A stretch of 6,306 bases of DNA from Desulfobulbaceae bacterium (GTDB taxonomy: Bacteria; Desulfobacterota; Desulfobulbia; Desulfobulbales; UBA5123). The notes beneath the pieces were generated by a model. That model saw nothing but the letters and a program-made list of their open reading frames with translations, was not told the DNA's origin and made no database searches. Both the position numbers and the translations under genes were made by a program. This document shows positions 1 to 4,720 of the stretch, one piece after another. Within the stretch, counting starts at the first letter, position 1; every line of letters starts with the position of its first letter. The DNA lies in NCBI GenBank assembly GCA_029865195.1, contig JAOUHH010000170.1, positions 1 through 6,306 of the forward strand, in the 5' to 3' direction.

Positions 1-465
1 CGGGTCTCGCTCAAGCTTGATGCGCTCGTTGGGATGCAGGGGGGTGAGGTTGTCAAAGAGGGTTTTATCTCGGGCGACTTCCGGGGATTCGAAGTTGACG
101 CTGTCAACCTTGAGCAGGGCAAAATAACGTTCGCCCTCCTTGGGTGAACGCACCGGCCCTTCGACCGTATCCCCGGTTCGAAGGTTAAAGCGGCGGATCT
201 GCGAGGGAGAGACATAGATATCATCAGGGCCGGGCAAATAGTTATAGTCCGGCGCCCGCAGAAAGCCAAATCCGTCCGGGAGAACCTCCAATACGCCGCT
301 GCCGCGAACGTTGCCGTTCTTCTCTGTCTCCTTGGCGGCCTGAGCCTTGAGGATGGCGAAAATCAGCTCCTGCTTCCGCATGCCGCTGACCCCCTCGATG
401 GAGAGGCTGTTGGCCATCTTGGTGAGCTCGTTGATCTTTTTTAATTTCAGTTCAGCATGGTTCAT
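1..465 (-). CDS. rho: Transcription termination factor Rho, N-terminal part (cut by window edge)
   Basis: Rho is the hexameric RNA helicase that ends transcription at rut sites. Only the first 155 residues are inside the window; the family is usually about 415-420 residues, so the ATPase core lies beyond the left edge. The protein begins MNHAELKLKKINELTKMA. An N-terminal helical Rho_N domain (about residues 1-48) contains MRKQELIFAILK. It is followed by the cold-shock-like RNA-binding domain (about 57-130), with GVLEVLPDGFGFLR, GPDDIYVSPSQIRRFNLR and PKEGERYFALLKV, nearly the same as I recall for E. coli Rho. The ATG at 463-465 is preceded by an AGGAGA-type SD about 10 nt upstream. The gene follows coaE on the same strand but is separated from it by a 512-nt leader with its own candidate promoter. 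The identification is secure. Confidence 0.97.
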   Translation of the reverse strand, partial: MNHAELKLKKINELTKMANSLSIEGVSGMRKQELIFAILKAQAAKETEKNGNVRGSGVLEVLPDGFGFLRAPDYNYLPGPDDIYVSPSQIRRFNLRTGDTVEGPVRSPKEGERYFALLKVDSVNFESPEVARDKTLFDNLTPLHPNERIKLERDP

Positions 466-677
466 GCAGACGGATTCTCCTCGGAAAGGCATTTAACGTT
501 GCGGTCATCAACCCGGAGGTGACAACCACGGCAAAATCAGGGGGGTTAATCGCCACTTCGTCCAGGCGTGTGGCGTACTCGTGATCAAGTTGTCGGATAA
601 GGATTATGGCAGAGTCTTATCGTCCTTAATTATACGACTGCAATAAGGCTATGGTTTGATAAGGAAAAAATCAGAAG

Positions 678-736
678 GTATGGGGCAGTTTCCCTGCTTA
701 AGCAGAGGCGCCATGACCTGTTAGGTCGGTCCATAC
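678..736. other. Candidate structured RNA: nested stems resembling a three-way junction
   Basis: A closing stem pairs 678-683 (GTATGG) with 731-736 (CCATAC), six bp without mismatch. Inside it are the 12-nt palindrome CTGCTTAAGCAG (694-705) and a hairpin GACCT-GTT-AGGTC (715-727). An alternative small stem pairs GCAG 685-688 with CTGC 694-697. The stems fit one fold on either strand. The minus strand is preferred because this is the rho leader. I do not recognise a known riboswitch or sRNA family in it, and short stems like these can arise by chance. Confidence 0.35.
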
Positions 737-739
737 ATC

Positions 740-760
740 GTTTTGGCAAAAGGCCAAAAC
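740..760. other. Perfect hairpin (8-bp stem, 5-nt loop) in the rho leader
   Basis: GTTTTGGC (740-747) and GCCAAAAC (753-760) pair perfectly around a 5-nt loop. No T-run follows on either strand, so it is not a canonical intrinsic terminator. On the minus strand it lies 3 nt upstream of the candidate three-way junction, so both could belong to one structured leader element. Confidence 0.55.
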
Positions 761-824
761 AAGTTCATTCAAAAAAATTTTATAGTTTTACCGTTTCGGG
801 ATTATTGTGATGGTTTTCAAATAT

Positions 825-851
825 AAAAAAAAGGAAGGAAGCACCTGCTTC
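825..851 (-). terminator. Possible attenuator hairpin with T8 run in the rho leader
   Basis: Read on the minus strand, GAAGC (851-847), a 4-nt loop and GCTTC (842-838) form a short stem. It is followed by CTTCC and then eight Ts (832-825). A competing stem pairs AAGCAC (864-859) with GTGCTT (844-839) and uses the same bases, so the two folds exclude each other. The element lies just downstream of the candidate rho promoter. The stem is short and is spaced 5 nt from the T-run, so terminator activity is uncertain. Confidence 0.35.
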
Positions 852-876
852 GTCTACAGTGCTTAGGATTGATGCA

Positions 877-905
877 ATACTATTGAGTTCAAATTATGAA
901 GTCAA
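877..905 (-). promoter_or_regulatory. Candidate sigma70 promoter for rho
   Basis: On the minus strand a -35 box TTGACT (905-900, 5 of 6 consensus) is followed by a 17-nt spacer and a -10 box TAGTAT (882-877, 4 of 6). Transcription would start near 870 and give a leader of about 400 nt. It lies between the weak terminator after coaE and the rho gene, where a rho promoter is expected. A perfect TATAAT at 634-629 on the same strand is an alternative, but it has no good -35 box. Confidence 0.5.
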
Positions 906-909
906 TAGT
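879..909. repeat. 12-bp imperfect inverted repeat overlapping the rho promoter (operator-like)
   Basis: The left arm ACTATTGAGTTC (879-890) and right arm GAAGTCAATAGT (898-909) are reverse complements at 11 of 12 positions around a 7-nt centre. The dyad covers most of the candidate promoter, with the -35 box in one arm and the -10 box touching the other, as an operator would. On the plus strand the right arm runs into seven Ts (909-915), so it could also act as a terminator for plus-strand transcripts, although the stem is AT-rich with a G-G mismatch. Confidence 0.5.
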
Positions 910-943
910 TTTTTTCATTAAATCAGCTATTCACTATTTTATC

Positions 944-971
944 AAAAAAAGCCACGACCAAGGCTGATCGT
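944..971 (-). terminator. Probable weak intrinsic terminator after coaE
   Basis: On the minus strand, starting 7 nt after the coaE stop codon, ACGATC (971-966), the loop AGCCTT and GGTCGT (959-954) form a 6-bp stem with one G-U pair. GGC and seven Ts (950-944) follow. A competing AGCC/GGCT pairing is also possible. The position is right for the end of the rluD-coaE transcript, but the stem is short. Confidence 0.5.
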
Positions 972-977
972 CAATCA

Positions 978-1610
978 TCATCCCTCCGCCGCCCATAAAA
1001 TTTTTCCCAGATGCAAGATCTGCAAACAGGTGTCCTGCCAGCAGCCGCTGTTGTCGATGACATGATCGGCGCGAAGCGCCTTTTCCTTGAGCGGCAACTG
1101 TGCGGCAATGGCGTCTGCCGCCTGATCACGGCTGAGTTGATCCCGCTGCATCAGGCGCGCCAAGCATCGGCTGTCGGTTGCATACACGACCACCACCGCT
1201 GAAAAATCATTCTCCCAACCCGCCTCATAGAGCAAGGGAACCTCAACCAGACAGCGCCGCGGCTCCACGGCCCGGGCAACCATGTTTTCGATCTCATGGC
1301 GAGCAAGGGGATGCATGAAATCGTTGAGGCGTTGCCGAAGCTTATGATCGCGAAAGATATCAAGCCGCAACCTTTGCCGGTCGATACCGCCGTCTGCGGC
1401 AAGATAATCGCGGCCAAAGGAGGAGATGAAGGGTTCGTAACCGCCTCCACCTGGGTCAAGGAGGTGCCGACACACCCGGTCGGCGTCAATGATTTCCAGC
1501 CCGAATCTGCGGGCGCAGTAACGGGCAACCGAACTTTTCCCGGACCCAATCCCGCCGGTAAGCCCGACAGGCTTTAGGCGAGAAGACGGCAAACGGTCAA
1601 TCGTGCTCAT
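978..1610 (-). CDS. coaE: Dephospho-CoA kinase
   Basis: It catalyses the last step of coenzyme A synthesis, phosphorylating the 3'-hydroxyl of dephospho-CoA with ATP in the cytoplasm. Seen in the sequence: the P-loop GLTGGIGSGKS (about residues 16-26), the DAD motif with a following Arg (about 42-45), and the VEVPLLYEAGW segment, all standard for CoaE. The length of 210 residues is normal. I chose the ATG at 1610-1608, which has a GGGTGG-like SD about 5 nt upstream. The reading frame stays open to a GTG at 1619 that would add three residues (213). The gene overlaps the end of rluD by 14 bp, which points to translational coupling. A weak terminator follows 7 nt after the stop. The identification is firm; the exact start is less so. 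Confidence 0.95.
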   Translation of the reverse strand: MSTIDRLPSSRLKPVGLTGGIGSGKSSVARYCARRFGLEIIDADRVCRHLLDPGGGGYEPFISSFGRDYLAADGGIDRQRLRLDIFRDHKLRQRLNDFMHPLARHEIENMVARAVEPRRCLVEVPLLYEAGWENDFSAVVVVYATDSRCLARLMQRDQLSRDQAADAIAAQLPLKEKALRADHVIDNSGCWQDTCLQILHLGKILWAAEG

Positions 1611-2589
1611 GAGCGCCACCCGCCCGTAATTTTTCGAGAACCGCTACGATATCAGGCCACAGGGGCGCAACACAGTGAAGCGGCTCGCCGCTGCGCGGAT
1701 GCGTGAAGGTAATGGCATAGGAATGCAAGCACTGCCGCACAATACCCAGTTCGGTGTCGTAAGGGGTGGGCTTGCCGTACAGATAGTCCCCGGCCACCGG
1801 GCAACCGAGTGAGGCCATATGGACACGAATCTGATGCGTTCGCCCTGTTTCCAGGCCGAGCTCAACAAAGGTGAAGGGAGCGGCAAACTCTTCGCGCACC
1901 TGCCAGGACGTTCGCGCTTCGCGGCCGTCATTTGTTCTGACGGCCATCTTTTTCCGATGCACAGGGTGCCGGCCGATAGGGCGATCAACACGTCCGGAAA
2001 GCGGCGCAAGGCGAGAGGCAAGCAAGGCGCGGTACTGTTTTTTGATCGTACGGGCCTTAAACTGTTCGATCAGGCCATGATGGGCCAGATCGTTTTTGGC
2101 GACCACCATCGCCCCGGAGGTATCCTTATCGAGGCGGTGGACGATACCGGGCCGCTCTTCACCGGAAATACCGGAAAGATTATCGCAATGATGAAGCAGG
2201 CCATGCACCAGAGTGCCTTGATGATGCCCACAGGCAGGATGAACGACGACTCCTGGCGGCTTGGAGAGAACCACCAGATCTTCATCTTCGTAAAGCACGA
2301 CAAAGGGAACCTCTTCCGGCACCAGTTCGCTTGGCACGAGTGGCGGAATGATGACCGTGACCCGATCAGCGGCATGCATCCGATAACCTGTTTTACGCAG
2401 ATCGCCGTTGACACGAATCAGCCCATCCCTGACAAGCCCCTGCAAACCGGAACGGGTGTATTGGGACAATTCCGCCTGAGCGGCAAGATACATATCAAGC
2501 CGCTGCCCCTGGTGCCGTGATGAGACAAGAAATTGCAGTTCCGTGGGGGCGTCGCTGGATAAAGGCTGCTTGTCGTCGGGGCTTTTCAT
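1597..2589 (-). CDS. rluD: RluD-type 23S rRNA pseudouridine synthase (RluA/RluC/RluD family)
   Basis: The family turns specific uridines of rRNA into pseudouridine; E. coli RluD acts on helix 69 of 23S rRNA. From the chosen start the protein is 330 residues. An S4 RNA-binding domain (about 28-75, with GQRLDMYLA and LIRVNGDLRKTGY) precedes the catalytic domain. That domain carries HRLDKDTSGAMVVAK, whose Asp154 is the expected catalytic residue, and GRTHQIRVH at about 249-257. I chose the ATG at 2589-2587. The frame is open up to a TTG at 2664, but that codon lies inside the carD terminator, so the extra 25 residues are unlikely. No clear SD precedes the ATG. Whether the substrate is that of RluD rather than RluC or RluA cannot be read from the sequence. 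It overlaps coaE by 14 bp. Confidence 0.93.
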   Translation of the reverse strand: MKSPDDKQPLSSDAPTELQFLVSSRHQGQRLDMYLAAQAELSQYTRSGLQGLVRDGLIRVNGDLRKTGYRMHAADRVTVIIPPLVPSELVPEEVPFVVLYEDEDLVVLSKPPGVVVHPACGHHQGTLVHGLLHHCDNLSGISGEERPGIVHRLDKDTSGAMVVAKNDLAHHGLIEQFKARTIKKQYRALLASRLAPLSGRVDRPIGRHPVHRKKMAVRTNDGREARTSWQVREEFAAPFTFVELGLETGRTHQIRVHMASLGCPVAGDYLYGKPTPYDTELGIVRQCLHSYAITFTHPRSGEPLHCVAPLWPDIVAVLEKLRAGGAHEHD

Positions 2590-2628
2590 GGCAAGAGCTG
2601 GATGGACCAAATGAGAAAACGAAAGGAT

Positions 2629-2673
2629 AAAAAAAAACTGATTGACCGACAATACACCGGGCAATCAGTTTTT
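2629..2673 (-). terminator. Strong intrinsic terminator after carD
   Basis: On the minus strand a perfect 12-bp stem pairs AAAAACTGATTG (2673-2662) with CAATCAGTTTTT (2644-2633) around a 17-nt loop. It runs into a stretch of nine Ts (2637-2629). It begins 23 nt after the carD stop and ends about 40 nt before the rluD ATG. On the plus strand the same stem is followed by only five Ts within the arm, so activity there is less likely. Confidence 0.85.
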
Positions 2674-2696
2674 GAAGAAAAAAGATTTTTTTTCAA

Positions 2697-3194
2697 TCAA
2701 CTGGCGGCCGGCACCTCGGCGAAAATTTTTTCAATCTTTTGCTCAACGAGGCCCTCTTTACTGGCGTTGGCCAAGGCGATCTCCTTAACCAGTAGCCCCT
2801 TGGCGGTATCAAGCATCTTTCTTTCGCCAAAGGATAACGCCTTGTCCTCGCGCAACAAATAGAGATCCCGCAACACCGATGCGATCTCGAAAACGGAGCC
2901 TGTTTTGATTTTTTCCATATACTCGCGGTATCGCTGATTCCAAGGCTGGGCAGACATCTCGGTATCGCGTTTTTTCAAAATCTTGAACACCTTTTCGACA
3001 TCCTTGGCCGGGATTATGGTCCGCAACCCAACGCTTTTACTGTTCGCGGTGGGTATCATGATGACCATGCTCGATTCAACGATGCGCATTACATAAAATG
3101 ATTGTGCATTCTCGCCGACCTTTCTATCTTCGATGGCCTCAATAAGCCCAACGCCGTGGGCAGGATATACCGCCATATCGCCAACATTAAACAC
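2697..3194 (-). CDS. carD: CarD/CdnL-family RNA polymerase-binding transcription regulator
   Basis: CarD/CdnL proteins bind the RNA polymerase beta subunit through an N-terminal Tudor-like domain and stabilise open promoter complexes, notably at rRNA promoters. From the GTG at 3194-3192 the protein is 165 residues, close to CdnL of Myxococcus as I recall it. It starts MFNVGDMAVYPAHGVG, the usual family start. The C-terminal helical domain holds PWNQRYREYMEKIKTGS; its Trp85 matches the position of the DNA-wedge Trp known in mycobacterial CarD. LSFGERKMLDTAKGLL follows. The GTG has the SD AAGGGGG 7 nt upstream. An ATG at 3254 would add 20 residues unlike the family and has no good SD. The gene has its own promoter and a strong terminator, so it looks monocistronic. 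The symbol follows the family name. Confidence 0.93.
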   Translation of the reverse strand: MFNVGDMAVYPAHGVGLIEAIEDRKVGENAQSFYVMRIVESSMVIMIPTANSKSVGLRTIIPAKDVEKVFKILKKRDTEMSAQPWNQRYREYMEKIKTGSVFEIASVLRDLYLLREDKALSFGERKMLDTAKGLLVKEIALANASKEGLVEQKIEKIFAEVPAAS

Positions 3195-3201
3195 AGGATT
3201 A

Positions 3202-3208
3202 CCCCCTT
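3202..3208 (-). promoter_or_regulatory. Shine-Dalgarno of carD that decides the GTG start
   Basis: AAGGGGG on the minus strand lies 7 nt before the GTG at 3194. It is a far better ribosome site than anything before the ATG at 3254, so it places the start at the GTG. Confidence 0.8.
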
Positions 3209-3292
3209 CCCTTGGTTTTAGGGTCAAGTTCAGATGGCCCCAGCTCGATTGCATGTCTTTTCATTACGCAATTATTCACGGAATGATTTTTC

Positions 3293-3321
3293 ACTATAAC
3301 ATACATTGGCTATTTTTTCAA
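3293..3321 (-). promoter_or_regulatory. Sigma70 promoter of carD with extended -10
   Basis: On the minus strand a -35 box TTGAAA (3321-3316) is followed by a 17-nt spacer ending in TGT and a -10 box TATAGT (3298-3293, 5 of 6). The TG one base before the -10 gives an extended -10 element. Transcription would start near 3286, about 90 nt before the GTG. This is the clearest promoter in the window. Confidence 0.8.
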
Positions 3322-3376
3322 AGACGACGGCAAGGAATGGAGAAACAGCGCCGGCAAAGGCAGGCCAGGCTTGGTT

Positions 3377-3943
3377 TTAAGCGCGTGTATTAACTTGATT
3401 CATGGCCGCCAGGACCCCTTTTTCAAGAAGCAAACACAGCCCTTTTTCAACGGCCGGGAACATCTCGGAAGTCTGCGTAAATTCTTCGGCGATAAAATTT
3501 GCCAGCACATATTTCTCCACCGGCGTCTTATCCTGAGGTCGACCGATACCGATCTTGAACCGCGGGAACTCCTTTGAGGCAAGATGCTCAATCAATGAAC
3601 GGATGCCGTTATGCCCGCCGGCGCCACGATCATTCATCAACTTCATGCGTCCCACCGGCAGGTCGAGATCGTCATGCACGACAATGATCCTTTCCGTGGC
3701 GACCTTATAGTAGGCGGCAATCCGGCTCACGGACAAACCGCTTCTGTTCATATAGGTTTCAGGCTTGACCAGGGTCAACATTTCGCCGGACAATCGCAGA
3801 GTTGCGGTCTGCGCCTGCCATTTTGAACCGACAAAGGTTGCGTTGTGACGATCAGCCAGATAATCAAGAAACATAAAGCCTACGTTGTGACGGGTCCTGG
3901 CATAATCTTGGCCTGGATTGCCCAGGCCGACAACGAGGTGCAT
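3377..3943 (-). CDS. pth: Peptidyl-tRNA hydrolase
   Basis: It releases tRNA from peptidyl-tRNAs that drop off the ribosome. The 188-residue protein begins MHLVVGLGNPG and carries the known active-site residues: Asn9 in GNPG, the catalytic His19 in TRHNVGF, Asn66 in YMNRSG, Asp91 in VVHDDLDLPVG and Asn112 in GAGGHNGIRS. The length is that of the bacterial family. I chose the ATG at 3943-3941, which has the SD AGGAGG 7 nt upstream. The ATG at 3949, which would add two residues, lies only 1 nt from that SD. The gene follows rplY, a common pairing, but a strong intrinsic terminator ends one base before its SD. No promoter is visible in between, so expression may rest on readthrough. The gene ends about 55 nt before the carD promoter, and I see no clear terminator after it. 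Confidence 0.97.
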   Translation of the reverse strand: MHLVVGLGNPGQDYARTRHNVGFMFLDYLADRHNATFVGSKWQAQTATLRLSGEMLTLVKPETYMNRSGLSVSRIAAYYKVATERIIVVHDDLDLPVGRMKLMNDRGAGGHNGIRSLIEHLASKEFPRFKIGIGRPQDKTPVEKYVLANFIAEEFTQTSEMFPAVEKGLCLLLEKGVLAAMNQVNTRA

Positions 3944-3950
3944 GCACATT

Positions 3951-3956
3951 CCTCCT
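3951..3956 (-). promoter_or_regulatory. Perfect Shine-Dalgarno of pth
   Basis: AGGAGG on the minus strand stands 7 nt before the ATG at 3943, and only 1 nt before the ATG at 3949, so it selects the former. It is directly downstream of a terminator T-run (3966-3958), with a single base between. Confidence 0.85.
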
Positions 3957-3957
3957 G

Positions 3958-3995
3958 AAAAAAAAAGAGCCGAAAAGGAATATCCCTTCCGGCTC
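3958..3995 (-). terminator. Strong intrinsic terminator between rplY and pth
   Basis: On the minus strand GAGCCGGAAGG (3995-3985) pairs with CCTTTTCGGCTC (3978-3967) through six solid GC-rich pairs, then A-U and G-U pairs. Nine Ts (3966-3958) follow. It begins about 30 nt after the rplY stop. It should end most of the ispE-prs-rplY transcripts before pth. Confidence 0.88.
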
Positions 3996-4025
3996 GATCT
4001 GGTGTCGCGAAGCGCTGATTAGAAT

Positions 4026-4634
4026 TTATTTTTTGCCTTTCTTGCCAGCAGGCTCATCGGCGGCAGCTGCCGCTACGGTGGGTGCGGTCACGGCTGCACA
4101 CACCTTGGTGCCGTCGGAAACCAACTTAACCCCGGCAGGAAAGACCAACTCCGCACAACTCATGCTGGCGCCGATACCCAAAGGAGTCACGTCAACCTCG
4201 ACAAAATCGGGGATATCCAGAGGTTTGCCAGCCAAACGCACAGAGGCGATGGGGGTAGTGATATCGCCACCGAGATCAACGCCTTTGGCCTTGCCGATAA
4301 ACTTCAGGGGCACGGTCAGGGTCATCTCCGCATCCAAGGAAATCTCCAAGAAATCCGCATGGACAAGAGTATCCTGAATGGGATCTGCCTGAATTTCCTT
4401 CACCATGACGTGGCGGGTCACGGAGCCATCGTCAACGTTCAGGCTTACAACGGCATTACGACGGTTAATAAACAACAATCCCTTGGTAAAATCCTTGGTG
4501 TTCAACTCAAGGGCTACCGGCTCGGTCTTCGGACCATACAATACGGCCGGGGTCTTCCCAGCCCGACGGATGGTACGTGCCGCGCCCTTGCCAAAAGTCT
4601 TCCGCGTCTGTGCGGCCATATCAATCTTTAACAT
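4026..4634 (-). CDS. rplY: 50S ribosomal protein L25, long form (TL5/CTC type)
   Basis: It binds 5S rRNA in the large subunit. At 202 residues it is the two-domain CTC/TL5 form. The N-terminal L25 domain (about 1-95) has TRKTFGKGAARTIRRAGK, a basic 5S-binding face, followed by PAVLYGP. The C-terminal beta domain (about 96-190) contains VPLKFIGKAKGVDLGG and IPDFVEVDVTPLGIG. It ends in an Ala-rich stretch and a lysine-rich tail, AGKKGKK. The ATG at 4634 has a GGAGGA SD 9 nt upstream. A Met at residue 6 is a less likely start. It follows prs by 86 nt, with no clear terminator or promoter between, so it is probably cotranscribed with prs, as is common in this group. A 6-bp inverted pair (4681-4686 with 4704-4709) in the gap is of unknown meaning. 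Confidence 0.95.
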   Translation of the reverse strand: MLKIDMAAQTRKTFGKGAARTIRRAGKTPAVLYGPKTEPVALELNTKDFTKGLLFINRRNAVVSLNVDDGSVTRHVMVKEIQADPIQDTLVHADFLEISLDAEMTLTVPLKFIGKAKGVDLGGDITTPIASVRLAGKPLDIPDFVEVDVTPLGIGASMSCAELVFPAGVKLVSDGTKVCAAVTAPTVAAAAADEPAGKKGKK

Positions 4635-4720
4635 CTCTAACCGTCCTCCTCAGGTAATCTGTATCGATTTGGGGTCGCCCAACGACATCGTCGGCGTTCC
4701 CCGGTCGTTTGTTGTACTAT

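Larger units (their letters stand above)
466..977 (-). other. Long untranslated leader / intergenic region upstream of rho
   Basis: This 512-nt stretch lies between the coaE stop and the rho ATG and holds no convincing protein gene. The part at 760-960 is clearly richer in A and T than the flanking genes. In transcription order it contains a weak terminator just after coaE, a candidate promoter inside a dyad, alternative hairpins with a T8 run, a hairpin with an 8-bp perfect stem, and a nested-stem region. A more C-rich part follows at 466-600, with a GC-rich 6-bp stem (551-556 with 570-575) and a C6 run at 540-545. E. coli rho is known to be autoregulated by Rho-dependent termination in its leader. 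A similar role for this C-rich part is an inference only. Confidence 0.6.

Noticed and set aside
656..684. Plus-strand promoter-like TTGATA-17-TATGGG that could drive a small RNA ending at the T7 run near 915
   Set aside because: The -10 box matches only 3 of 6 positions. A plus-strand RNA remains possible but I cannot support it.
811..867. Plus-strand short frame encoding a lysine-rich 18-residue peptide
   Set aside because: It has no good SD, is very short and sits in an AT-rich leader where such frames are expected by chance.
1151..1549. Minus-strand 132-residue frame inside coaE
   Set aside because: It is an alternative frame of coaE, which carries the P-loop and other motifs in its own frame.
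1819..2520. Plus-strand 233-residue open frame opposite rluD
   Set aside because: It lies wholly inside the convincing rluD gene on the other strand, has no recognisable domain and is explained by codon bias on the opposite strand.
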